DNA of 64,000 bases from CSP1-5 sp964558395 (lineage in GTDB: Bacteria > Methylomirabilota > Methylomirabilia > Methylomirabilales > CSP1-5), in assembly GCA_964558395.1 (NCBI GenBank), contig CAZLDS010000007.1, positions 1 to 64,000 on the forward strand. Direction: 5' to 3'. Each line of letters opens with the position of its first letter. Positions within the stretch are counted from its first letter, which is position 1. Shown one piece after another: positions 1 to 8,666 of this stretch. The position numbers were made by a program, and so were the translations under genes. The notes below the pieces were generated by a model. It was not told where the DNA came from and ran no database searches. It was given only the letters and a program-made list of their open reading frames with translations.

Positions 1-42
1 CGTGGTGTGCGGAGTGAGTGATCCCCGTAGAGAGGGTAGAGC

Positions 43-3000
43 ATGAAAACCGGTTTGCCGCTGAAACAAGGGCTGTACAATCCACGATTCGAGCACGACG
101 CGTGTGGGATCGGGTTCGTCGCGAATGTCAAGGGCGTCAGGTCGAACGAGATCGTGCGCCAGGCGCTCACGGTGCTCCAGAACCTGACCCATCGGGGCGC
201 CCGGGGTGCGGAACCCACCACCGGCGATGGAGCCGGCATCCTGCTGCAGACGCCACATGCCTTTTTCAAACAGGCCTGTGCCGAGGTCGGTATTCCCCTT
301 CCGTCCTTCGGCGAGTACGGCGTCGGGATGGTCTTTCTCCCCCCCGATGCTTCCCAGCGGCGGGACTGCGAGCGGCGGTTCGAGGAAATCATTGCCGAGG
401 AGGGGCAACGGCTCCTTGGATGGCGAACGGTCCCCACGAATAATGCCTCGCTGGGATACACGGCCCTGTCGTGTGAGCCAGTCGTACGCCAGGCCTTCAT
501 CGGACGGAATCCCACGCTGCACGACGACATGGCCTTCGAGCGGAAACTCTACGTCATCCGCAAGCGGGCCGAGAACGCCATCCGATACTCGGGGATGCCG
601 GGCGGTGAGTACTTCTACCTCACGAGTCTCTCGTGGAAGACGGTCGTCTACAAGGGGATGCTCATCGCGGAGCAGCTCGAGGAATTTTGCCCCGATCTGT
701 TGGATCCCGCCATGGAGGCGGCCATCGTCTTGATCCATTCGCGATTCAGCACGAACACCTTCCCGAGCTGGGAACGCGCCCATCCCTACCGGTACATGAT
801 CCACAACGGCGAGATCAATACGTTGCGGGGAAACGTGAACTGGATGCACGCCCGACAGATGCTGTTCACGTCCGACCTCTTCGGGGATGACGTGCCCAAG
901 CTCCTCCCCATCATTCAGCCGGACGGCAGTGACTCGGCCATGTTCGACAACTGCCTGGAGTTTCTGGTACTGGCCGGCCGGTCCGTCGACCACGCCATCA
1001 TGATGATGATTCCCGAGCCATGGTCAAAGCACGAGAGCATGAGTGACGCAAAGAAGGCGTTCTACGAGTACCACAGCTGTCTCATGGAACCGTGGGACGG
1101 TCCTGCCTCCATCGCCTTTACCGATGGCGTACGAGTGGGGGCCGTGCTTGACCGGAACGGCTTGCGTCCGTCGCGGTACTACGTGACAAAGGACGACCTG
1201 GTCATTATGGCATCTGAGGTGGGGGTCCTTGACGTTCCACCCGAGCGCGTGCTCTACAAGGGGCGTCTCCAGCCAGGACGGATGCTTTTGGTGGACACGG
1301 AAGAAGGACGGATTGTTGAGGACGAGGAACTAAAGCAGCGGCTAGCGACCGAGCATCCATACCGCCTGTGGCTGAACGAGTATCTGATCCCGCTCGAAGA
1401 TCTGCCCAAAGCTCCTCCTGTCCGAGAACAGCCTCGTGAAACGCTGCTTCAGCTCCAGCAGGCGTTTGGGTACACCCTCGAAGAGTTGCGCGTGATTATC
1501 GGACCGATGGCCAGGGACACCGTGGAACCGGTTGGCTCCATGGGGACCGACACGCCACTGGCGGTTCTGTCCAACCGGCCGCACCTGCTGTACAACTATT
1601 TCAAACAGCTCTTTGCACAAGTCACCAACCCCCCCATTGATGCCATCCGGGAGGAGATCATCACCGCGACGGAAACGATGCTCGGTGCTGAGCGAAACCT
1701 CCTCGTCCCGGAACCGGAAAGTTGCCACCAAATCAGGTTGAAGACACCCATTCTGTCGAACGAAGAGCTGGAGCAACTCCGCCACGTCGACCTCCCCGGT
1801 TTCAAGGCGGTGACGCTGCCGATTCTCTTCAAGGCCCACGAGGGAGGCCCGGGATTGGAGCGGGCCATGGATGAGCTCTGTCGGCAGGCGAGCCACGCCA
1901 TTGCCGATGGGGCTAACATCCTGATCCTGTCGGACCGAGGCGTGGACCGCTCACACGTACCAATACCGGCCCTCCTGGCCGTGGCAGGCCTTCACCACCA
2001 CCTCATTCGCGAAGGCACGCGGACAAAGGTGGGATTGGTACTCGAATCCGGAGAGCCACGTGAGGTGCATCACTTTGCGGTCTTGATTGGCTATGGCGTC
2101 GGTGCCATCAATCCGTATTTGGCGTACGAGACGCTGGACGACATGATCTGGCAGGGGCAGCTGACAAACATCACCGTTGACAAGGCGGTGCAGAACTACA
2201 TGAAGGCTGCGGTGAAGGGTGTGGTCAAGGTGATGTCGAAGATGGGTATCTCCACAATCCAAAGTTATCGCGGTGCCCAAATCTTTGAGGCGGTCGGCCT
2301 CAACGAGACCGTCATTGACAAGTACTTCACCTGGACCTCGTCGCGGATCGGTGGTGTCGGGATCGACGTGATCGCCCGAGAAGCCCAGCTGCGGCACGAC
2401 CGCGCCTTCCCGGAGCGACAGGTCGACGGTAGGGTGCTCGATATCGGTGGTCAGTATCAGTACCGCCGGGACGGCGAGTTTCACATCTACAACCCGGATA
2501 CCGTGAACATGCTGCAGGTCGCCGCCCGCACGAACGACTACCAGGCCTACAAAGAGTTTGCGGAGCTGGTCAACAGCCAGTCCCAACAGCTCGCGACGCT
2601 GCGCGGATTGCTGGAGTTCAAGCCGCCCCCCGAACCGATCCCGCTTGACGAAGTCGAGCCGGTGGAATCCATCTGCAGGCGTTTCAAGACCGGGGCGATG
2701 TCGTACGGCTCCATCAGCCAGGAGACCCACGAGGCGCTCGCCATCGCGATGAATCGGATCGGTGGCAAGAGCAATTCGGGAGAAGGCGGGGAGGATTCTG
2801 CGCGCTACGTCCCCGATCCCAACGGAAACTCCCGCTCCAGCGCCATTAAGCAGGTCGCATCGGGAAGGTTCGGTGTGACCAGCGAGTATCTCATCAACGC
2901 ACAGGAACTCCAGATCAAGATGGCCCAAGGAGCAAAACCCGGAGAAGGAGGCCAGTTACCGGGTCGTAAGGTCTATCCCTGGATCGCCAAGGTCCGCTAC

Positions 3001-4638
3001 TCGACACCGGGTGTCGGGTTAATCTCGCCCCCCCCGCATCATGACATCTATTCGATCGAGGACCTGGCCGAGCTGGTCCACGACCTCAAGAACGCCAATC
3101 ACCGCGCCCGGATCAACGTGAAGCTGGTGGCGGAGATCGGCGTGGGCACCATCGCGGCGGGTGTGGCCAAGGGGCATGCCGACGTGGTGCTGATCAGTGG
3201 ATACGACGGGGGAACGGGTGCCTCACCACAGAGCAGCATCAAGCACGCAGGTCTGCCGTGGGAGCTGGGCCTGGCGGAAACCCACCAGACGCTCGTCCTG
3301 AACAACCTGCGCAGCCGGATCGTGGTAGAAACCGATGGGCATATGAAGACTGGGCGCGATGTCGTCATTGCAGCGCTGCTCGGGGCGGAAGAGTATGGAT
3401 TCGCGACGGCGCCGCTCATCGTCCTCGGGTGTGTCATGATGCGGGTCTGCCACCTGGATACATGCCCGGTCGGCATCGCCACGCAGAATCCGAAGCTGCG
3501 GTACAAGTTCACCGGAGACCCTCAGCACGTCGTCAATTACATGCGCTTCATCGCCCAAGAGATGCGCGAGTGGATGGCAAAGCTGGGCTTCCGCACCGTT
3601 AACGAGATGATCGGTCGGGCCGATAAACTCGAGGCGCGCAGAGCCGTGGACCACTGGAAGGCCAAGGGTCTCGACCTCTCGAACATCCTGTACCAGCCCG
3701 TCGTCCCACCCGAGGTGGGCCGCTACTGCCAGATTCCCCAGGATCACGGCTTAGACAGGGCGCTCGACAACCGGGTGCTCTTGAAACTCTGTGCGCCGGC
3801 GCTCGAACGGGGTGAGCCCGTGCGGGCCACCTTGCCCATCCGGAACACCAACCGCGTGGTGGGTACGATCCTGGGCAGCGAAGTGACCCGGCGCTACGGC
3901 GCGGCAGGGCTGCCGGAGGATACCATCCGGCTCCATTTCAAGGGATCGGCCGGGCAGAGTTTCGGCGCCTTCATCCCCCGAGGCATTACACTAATCCTCG
4001 AGGGGGACTCGAACGATTACACCGGAAAGGGGCTTTCCGGTGGCAAGCTCATCGTCTACCCGCTGGCCGGCTCAACCTTTGCACCCGAGAAAAACATCAT
4101 CATCGGAAACGTATCGTTCTATGGGGCAACGGGCGGGGAAGCCTACGTCCGCGGAATGGCCGGCGAGCGATTCTGCGTTCGGAACAGCGGTGTGCACGCA
4201 GTCATCGAATCCGTGGGCGATCATGGGTGTGAGTATATGACTGGCGGGCGCGTGGTCGTGCTCGGTCCGGCCGGGCGGAACTTTGCCGCGGGCATGTCTG
4301 GCGGCATCGCGTACGTCCTCGACGAGGCCGGCGACTTCCACCGCCATTGCAACCAGGAGATGGTCTACCTCGAACCGCTAGAGGACGAACAAGAGATCAA
4401 AGAGGTGGAATCCATGATCGGGCGGCATGCTGAGTATACCAACAGCGAGCGCGCACGATTCATCCTGTCTCTCTGGGAAGACATGGTGCCGAAGTTCGTG
4501 AAGGTCCTCCCCAAGGACTACAAACGGGTGCTTGAAGCAATGAAACGCGTCGAGGAGGCTGGCCTCAGCGGTGAGGAAGCCATCATGGCCGCGTTCGAAG
4601 CGAACAAGGCCGATCTCGCACGTGTCAGCGGCAACTGA
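43..4638 (+). CDS. gltB: Glutamate synthase (GOGAT) large subunit
   Basis: Large (alpha) subunit of bacterial glutamate synthase, 1531 residues, the usual length. With GltD it converts glutamine and 2-oxoglutarate to two glutamates in the cytoplasm. Cys21 in the FEHDACGIGF motif is the expected N-terminal nucleophile after removal of a 20-residue propeptide, as in the class II amidotransferase family. The FMN-binding synthase domain occupies about residues 800-1240. Cys1130, Cys1136 and Cys1141 (C-x5-C-x4-C) fit the [3Fe-4S] ligands. The C-terminal GXGXG beta-helix (about 1260-1500) is present. The start has an AGAGGG ribosome site. The gene lies 41 bases before gltD, so the two are probably cotranscribed; its promoter is outside the window. 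Confidence 0.97.
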   Translation: MKTGLPLKQGLYNPRFEHDACGIGFVANVKGVRSNEIVRQALTVLQNLTHRGARGAEPTTGDGAGILLQTPHAFFKQACAEVGIPLPSFGEYGVGMVFLPPDASQRRDCERRFEEIIAEEGQRLLGWRTVPTNNASLGYTALSCEPVVRQAFIGRNPTLHDDMAFERKLYVIRKRAENAIRYSGMPGGEYFYLTSLSWKTVVYKGMLIAEQLEEFCPDLLDPAMEAAIVLIHSRFSTNTFPSWERAHPYRYMIHNGEINTLRGNVNWMHARQMLFTSDLFGDDVPKLLPIIQPDGSDSAMFDNCLEFLVLAGRSVDHAIMMMIPEPWSKHESMSDAKKAFYEYHSCLMEPWDGPASIAFTDGVRVGAVLDRNGLRPSRYYVTKDDLVIMASEVGVLDVPPERVLYKGRLQPGRMLLVDTEEGRIVEDEELKQRLATEHPYRLWLNEYLIPLEDLPKAPPVREQPRETLLQLQQAFGYTLEELRVIIGPMARDTVEPVGSMGTDTPLAVLSNRPHLLYNYFKQLFAQVTNPPIDAIREEIITATETMLGAERNLLVPEPESCHQIRLKTPILSNEELEQLRHVDLPGFKAVTLPILFKAHEGGPGLERAMDELCRQASHAIADGANILILSDRGVDRSHVPIPALLAVAGLHHHLIREGTRTKVGLVLESGEPREVHHFAVLIGYGVGAINPYLAYETLDDMIWQGQLTNITVDKAVQNYMKAAVKGVVKVMSKMGISTIQSYRGAQIFEAVGLNETVIDKYFTWTSSRIGGVGIDVIAREAQLRHDRAFPERQVDGRVLDIGGQYQYRRDGEFHIYNPDTVNMLQVAARTNDYQAYKEFAELVNSQSQQLATLRGLLEFKPPPEPIPLDEVEPVESICRRFKTGAMSYGSISQETHEALAIAMNRIGGKSNSGEGGEDSARYVPDPNGNSRSSAIKQVASGRFGVTSEYLINAQELQIKMAQGAKPGEGGQLPGRKVYPWIAKVRYSTPGVGLISPPPHHDIYSIEDLAELVHDLKNANHRARINVKLVAEIGVGTIAAGVAKGHADVVLISGYDGGTGASPQSSIKHAGLPWELGLAETHQTLVLNNLRSRIVVETDGHMKTGRDVVIAALLGAEEYGFATAPLIVLGCVMMRVCHLDTCPVGIATQNPKLRYKFTGDPQHVVNYMRFIAQEMREWMAKLGFRTVNEMIGRADKLEARRAVDHWKAKGLDLSNILYQPVVPPEVGRYCQIPQDHGLDRALDNRVLLKLCAPALERGEPVRATLPIRNTNRVVGTILGSEVTRRYGAAGLPEDTIRLHFKGSAGQSFGAFIPRGITLILEGDSNDYTGKGLSGGKLIVYPLAGSTFAPEKNIIIGNVSFYGATGGEAYVRGMAGERFCVRNSGVHAVIESVGDHGCEYMTGGRVVVLGPAGRNFAAGMSGGIAYVLDEAGDFHRHCNQEMVYLEPLEDEQEIKEVESMIGRHAEYTNSERARFILSLWEDMVPKFVKVLPKDYKRVLEAMKRVEEAGLSGEEAIMAAFEANKADLARVSGN

Positions 4639-4679
4639 CGCTTCCGGCTTTCACTTCTTAATTCCCTGAAGGATTTGGG

Positions 4680-6164
4680 ATGGGCAAACCGACAGGATTC
4701 ATGGAATTCCCACGCGAGTTGCCGGCGGACCGTCCCCCGGCGGAACGGATCCGCGATTGGAAGGAATTCCATCTCCACGCGTCTGAGAAAATGCTCAAGA
4801 CGCAAGGGGCGCGCTGCATGGATTGTGGCGTACCCTTTTGCCACACAGGTATTGTTTTGAAGGGAATGACCTCGGGTTGTCCCATCAGCAACCTGATCCC
4901 GGACTGGAACGACCTGGTCTATCATGGGCTCTGGAAAGACGCCCTCGCTCGTCTGCATAAAACCAACAACTTTCCCGAGTTTACGGGTCGGATCTGCCCC
5001 GCGCCCTGCGAGGCCGCGTGTGTTCTAGGGATTAACGAACCGCCGGTGACGATCAAGAGCATCGAGTGTGCCATTATCGACAAGGGCTTTGAAGAGGGAT
5101 GGGTCGTTCCAGAGCCTCCGGCCACGCGCACGGGCAAGCGGGTCGCGGTCGTGGGCTCGGGGCCGGCCGGGCTCGCGTGTGCAGCCCAATTGAACAAGGC
5201 GGGTCACTGGGTGACGGTCTTCGAGCGCGACGACCGTATTGGTGGATTGCTGATGTATGGCATTCCGAATCCCCACCTCGACAAGGGAGTCGTCCAGCGT
5301 CGCGTCGACCTGCTGGCCGAGGAGGGCATCAAGTTTGTGACGAGTACGGAAGTCGGCAAGGATTACCCAGCCGATCAGCTCGTGAAGGAATTTGATGCGG
5401 TCGTCCTGTGTTGTGGCGCCACCAAACCGCGTGACCTCCCGATTCCCGGGCGCGACCTCGGGGGCATCTATTTCGCCATGGAGTTGCTGTACGCCAATAC
5501 CAAGAGCCTGCTCGATTCCAACCTCGAGGATGGCAAATACATCTCCGCCAAAGGGAAGGATGTCATCATCATCGGAGCCGGCGATACCGGCACCGATTGC
5601 GTGGCGACATCCGTGCGCCACGGGTGTAAGAGCCTGACGCAGTTCGAGATCCTGCCGAAGCCGCCGCTCGAACGGGCGCCGGACAATCCCTGGCCGCAGT
5701 GGCCGAACGTCTTCCGCGCTGGCTACGGGCAGCAGGAAGCAACAGCCGTTTTCGGAAGAGACCCCCGCGAGTTCTGTATCATGACCAAGAAGTTTGTCGG
5801 AGATGAAAGCGGGAAGGTCAAAGAGTTGCACACGATCCATATCGAATGGCAGCGGGGCGAAAATGGCCGGCAGGTCATCAAGGAAATCCCCGGCACCGAG
5901 AAGGTCTGGCCCGCACAGCTCGTGCTCCTTTCCATGGGCTTCTTGGGGCCTGAAGATATGCTCCTCGATAGCTTGGGTGTGGCTCGGGACGAACGCTCCA
6001 ACGCCAAGGCGCAGTACGGTCAGTACGCCACGAGTGTGACAGGCGTTTTCGCCGCCGGCGACATGCGGCGTGGCCAGAGCCTCGTGGTCTGGGCCATCAA
6101 TGAGGGACGCGGGGCCGCGCGCGAATGCGATCGGTACCTCATGGGTTCGACCGACCTGCCCTGA
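4680..6164 (+). CDS. gltD: Glutamate synthase small subunit
   Basis: Small (beta) subunit of glutamate synthase, 494 residues, full length. It oxidises NAD(P)H and passes electrons through FAD and Fe-S clusters to GltB. The N-terminal Cys-rich domain (CMDCGVPFC near residue 50 and CPAPCEAAC near residue 105) should bind [4Fe-4S] clusters. A first Rossmann motif VAVVGSGPAGLA near residue 155 is the FAD site, and a second, VIIIGAGDTGTDC near residue 300, is the pyridine nucleotide site. GAAGGA lies ahead of the ATG. It directly follows gltB and converges on the nuclease gene that ends 30 bases later. The domain architecture is shared with other Fe-S flavoproteins, but the gltB neighbour makes the assignment firm. 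Confidence 0.96.
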   Translation: MGKPTGFMEFPRELPADRPPAERIRDWKEFHLHASEKMLKTQGARCMDCGVPFCHTGIVLKGMTSGCPISNLIPDWNDLVYHGLWKDALARLHKTNNFPEFTGRICPAPCEAACVLGINEPPVTIKSIECAIIDKGFEEGWVVPEPPATRTGKRVAVVGSGPAGLACAAQLNKAGHWVTVFERDDRIGGLLMYGIPNPHLDKGVVQRRVDLLAEEGIKFVTSTEVGKDYPADQLVKEFDAVVLCCGATKPRDLPIPGRDLGGIYFAMELLYANTKSLLDSNLEDGKYISAKGKDVIIIGAGDTGTDCVATSVRHGCKSLTQFEILPKPPLERAPDNPWPQWPNVFRAGYGQQEATAVFGRDPREFCIMTKKFVGDESGKVKELHTIHIEWQRGENGRQVIKEIPGTEKVWPAQLVLLSMGFLGPEDMLLDSLGVARDERSNAKAQYGQYATSVTGVFAAGDMRRGQSLVVWAINEGRGAARECDRYLMGSTDLP

Positions 6165-6193
6165 TCCTCCTTAATTCTCCATTCCCGGTACGA

Positions 6194-7078
6194 CTATGGA
6201 ACGGGAGGCTGGCCTGCCTCGATCCAGGCGCTATACCAGAGACTTCCGAGGTCCGTCGCTGCTTGGGCCATGCTCAGCTTGGCTAACCGACCGGCAAAGA
6301 GATACAACGCGGCATAATAGGCATCGTCATAGCCACGAATCCGCTGACTTGCCAGGGTGTCGGCGCGCAGCAGGTTATCCACCCACACATAGCTGTCAAT
6401 GAGGAAGTCGAACGTGAAGGCTAGCGGGTCCCCTGTCCGCTGGGCCGGGTGTGTGAACGCATCCAGGTCACGGTATTGCGAAAGATGCCGGCGGATCAAC
6501 TCGCTCTCAAACCGCGTATGGATCCCGCGGTTTCCGGTCATTTGACCATCATTGTTCGCGGTGGTGTGTAGCGGCTGATGCCCGTCGGCCACATAGTGGC
6601 CAAGATGGGCCGCGACCAACGGCACGCGTTCCCAGTCCGACGCCCGCATGGTGTCGACCAGTTCGTGATACAGCTCTTCGATCCGCCAGGGGAGCAGCCC
6701 GGCGCCCTCCAGCCGCTGCCGGCCGTACTTCGCCAATGCCTGCTGGTAGCCCCGAGGAATTCCTTGGAAGGGAAAGCGGTCCAGCTCATCCAAGTCAAAC
6801 CAATGGTAGATTCGCTCTGCCTCTTCATTCTGAGCAGTTAAGACTGTATCGGGATCCTTGCCGTGTTCGCCAATGAAGGCTTGGTGCTTCATAAAGAAGC
6901 TCCGGAGAGGCTCGAGTAACGTGGTGCAGGCCGCCCGATTGATGAGGACGTGCGCCTGGAGACCCCAGCCGTAGGCCAACACCGGCCATGAGAGGCCGAA
7001 ACCCAGTATGGCAAGCCCAAGCGCGCATGTCAGGCGCGCCCCGCGCTTGAGGTCCTGCACATCGATCCGCATGGACAC
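6194..7078 (-). CDS. S1/P1 nuclease / zinc phospholipase C family protein
   Basis: Secreted zinc-dependent hydrolase of 294 residues in the S1/P1 nuclease-phospholipase C fold. A signal peptide runs to about residue 36 (ALAYGWG). The motifs that bind the tri-zinc site are visible: W-G..AH just after cleavage, HWFDLDELD, HLGHYVADGHQPLH (HxxxD pattern) and GIHTRFESEL. By family it would cleave single-stranded nucleic acid or phosphodiester/phospholipid substrates outside the cytoplasm; which one cannot be told from sequence. It is transcribed alone, convergent with gltD and divergent from the lipoprotein gene at 7214. An in-frame upstream ATG is close by, but the chosen start already precedes the hydrophobic segment with a reasonable n-region. 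Confidence 0.8.
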   Translation of the reverse strand: MSMRIDVQDLKRGARLTCALGLAILGFGLSWPVLAYGWGLQAHVLINRAACTTLLEPLRSFFMKHQAFIGEHGKDPDTVLTAQNEEAERIYHWFDLDELDRFPFQGIPRGYQQALAKYGRQRLEGAGLLPWRIEELYHELVDTMRASDWERVPLVAAHLGHYVADGHQPLHTTANNDGQMTGNRGIHTRFESELIRRHLSQYRDLDAFTHPAQRTGDPLAFTFDFLIDSYVWVDNLLRADTLASQRIRGYDDAYYAALYLFAGRLAKLSMAQAATDLGSLWYSAWIEAGQPPVP

Positions 7079-7157
7079 ACTGTGCCATAGGGGCCGGAAA
7101 GTTCCAAGACGAAAGGGGTATGCAATCCCGTCGATCGGGACAAGCTGCGCTCTTGGG

Positions 7158-7173
7158 TGGCACGGGTATTGCT
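7158..7173 (+). promoter_or_regulatory. Sigma-54 (RpoN) -24/-12 promoter
   Basis: TGGCACGGGTATTGCT matches the RpoN consensus TGGCACG-N4-TTGCW at every fixed position, with the invariant GG and GC correctly spaced. It sits about 40 bases before the ATG of the lipoprotein gene and inside the divergent spacer. Transcription would begin near 7184. No enhancer-binding site could be identified upstream. Confidence 0.75.
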
Positions 7174-7213
7174 AATTTCGCATCTGTTACGCGACAGTCG
7201 TGGGGGGCCAGAC

Positions 7214-7753
7214 ATGGGATCAGGAGCGAGGGAGATACGGGGTCGATGGATATTCATCTTGGGTGTGGTGACCCTGTCCGTGGTGGGCTGCTCGCAGCCC
7301 TCGACACCAGTCACCGAACTGAAATATCTTCCGCTCAATAACACCGAAGGCATCATCACCCGGTCACATATCACCCTTGATAACCAAATTTCCAGCGACG
7401 GTAAGGGTTCCTTGCGAATCGACGCGACCGCGCCTACCGTTGTGCGTCTCTTTGAGGTGAGAGGACTTGACGTCGAGAATGCCCGATTAATCTACCGGGC
7501 TAAGGTCCGCACCGAAGCGATCGATGGCCAAGTGTACCTCGAGATGTGGTGTCACTTTCCCGGCAAGGGAGAATTCTTCTCACGCGGTCTTCAGACGCCT
7601 CTCACAGGAACCACCGATTGGACCACCGAAGAGACCCCGTTCTTTCTGAAAAAGGGAGAGAAACCTGATTTCGTCAAGCTCAACCTGGTGATCGACGGCA
7701 CGGGGACCGTTTGGATTGATGATATTCACCTGTTAAAAGGCCCGTTGCACTAG
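7214..7753 (+). CDS. Putative lipoprotein with beta-sandwich-like domain
   Basis: Protein of 179 residues with a positively charged start, a hydrophobic segment and a lipobox (LSVVGC) at about residues 22-27, so a predicted outer-membrane or periplasmic lipoprotein. The rest is rich in beta-strand-like segments (SLRIDATAPTVVRLFEV, VYLEMWCHF, VWIDDIHLLKG), which resembles carbohydrate-binding-like jelly rolls found in many exported proteins; this is fold-level resemblance only. The ATG at 7214 is chosen because a longer reading frame from 7157 would start in the sigma-54 promoter; a GGGGGG stretch precedes this ATG. The Yip1-like gene follows after 13 bases and is probably in the same transcript. 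Function unknown. Confidence 0.75.
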   Translation: MGSGAREIRGRWIFILGVVTLSVVGCSQPSTPVTELKYLPLNNTEGIITRSHITLDNQISSDGKGSLRIDATAPTVVRLFEVRGLDVENARLIYRAKVRTEAIDGQVYLEMWCHFPGKGEFFSRGLQTPLTGTTDWTTEETPFFLKKGEKPDFVKLNLVIDGTGTVWIDDIHLLKGPLH

Positions 7754-7766
7754 GAAGAAACATACG

Positions 7767-8486
7767 GTGGACACGAAGTCCCAGAGTTCTATGCCTTCCC
7801 GGACGGCGCCGGGTCGGCCGGCGCCGATCCACCCTGGGGATTCTCCCCTTTGGCCGAAGCATCTCCTGGATATTTTTATTCGTCCAACTCGCTTTTTCTC
7901 GTCACAACTTGCTCTTGGGAAGACTCCCTACGCCGTTGGAGTGACATGGTGCTTCGGGATCGCCCATGCCATGGATCGGATTGACCAGTACATGCTGCGG
8001 GCAGAGTTGGGCCGGCCGAGACCGGGATGGGAGCACCTCGCGCCGCTGATCACGGAGTCGTGGCTCGGGTATTGGGTCGTCGTCCTCGTCATGGGGAGCA
8101 TTGGTGGTTTTTTTCTCTGGTGGCTTGGCGGTTGGTGGTACACCGTCCGCCTTCGGTGGTCTGGGGAGCGGAAGCCAGACAGGACACTCGCACGGCTGGT
8201 CTATGTATACTCTTCCTTTGTCTGGTCAGGTCCAATCGTCATCGCAGCGTTGATCGCGACGGCATACTTCGCCAACTACCAGCAGGCGTGGAACACTGAC
8301 GAACCGTACTCTCTCGGTCTCCTCATTTTCCCTTTCTGGTCACTCATAACGAGCTACCGCGGGGCCACAACCCTCTCTAATCTATCTCGAGGAAGAGCAC
8401 GGCTGTGCTTCGTAATCCTTCCGGCGATTTTCTATCTCGTGGTCTTCGGTTTCGTCGCAGCACTCGTCGCAACCGTCGCGCGATAG
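7767..8486 (+). CDS. Multi-pass membrane protein, Yip1-like
   Basis: Integral membrane protein of 239 residues, or about 231 if translation starts at the ATG at 7791 instead of the GTG at 7767. After a Pro-rich cytoplasmic N-terminus come the element WPKHLLDIFIRPTRFF and about five hydrophobic segments (near residues 50-70, 90-125, 150-172, 182-200 and 215-236). This order resembles the Yip1 domain of bacterial membrane proteins, but I rely on appearance only. It lies 13 bases after the lipoprotein gene, so it may share the sigma-54 promoter. No catalytic motif is visible. Confidence 0.6.
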   Translation: MDTKSQSSMPSRTAPGRPAPIHPGDSPLWPKHLLDIFIRPTRFFSSQLALGKTPYAVGVTWCFGIAHAMDRIDQYMLRAELGRPRPGWEHLAPLITESWLGYWVVVLVMGSIGGFFLWWLGGWWYTVRLRWSGERKPDRTLARLVYVYSSFVWSGPIVIAALIATAYFANYQQAWNTDEPYSLGLLIFPFWSLITSYRGATTLSNLSRGRARLCFVILPAIFYLVVFGFVAALVATVAR

Positions 8487-8524
8487 GCGCTCTATACTCT
8501 CACGACTTCAATTCCCGTAAGCCC

Positions 8525-8553
8525 TTGACATTCAAGCTTTTTTCGGATATTAT
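8525..8553 (+). promoter_or_regulatory. Sigma-70-type promoter of acnA
   Basis: TTGACA at 8525-8530, a 17-base spacer, and TATTAT at 8548-8553 (5 of 6 consensus positions). Transcription would start near 8560, giving an untranslated leader of about 105 bases before the aconitase ATG at 8667. It lies 38 bases after the preceding stop codon. Confidence 0.75.
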
Positions 8554-8666
8554 ATATGAGTAGCCCCCTCCTGTGGTGGCCCGTCTCCCCATCTTCGCTG
8601 GAGCGCAATTGCTGCGATTTGGTCCACCAACCGGTATCATCCTTTTGTCAAGAAGGGAGCCAAACG

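Noticed and set aside
1951..2928. Long open frames opposite gltB, fdhA and similar genes
   Set aside because: They are antisense shadows produced by high third-position G+C; they lack ribosome sites and recognisable domains.
8556..8666. Aconitase start at the upstream ATG (8556)
   Set aside because: It falls at the predicted transcription start of the 8525-8553 promoter, lacks a ribosome site and gives a non-homologous N-terminus.
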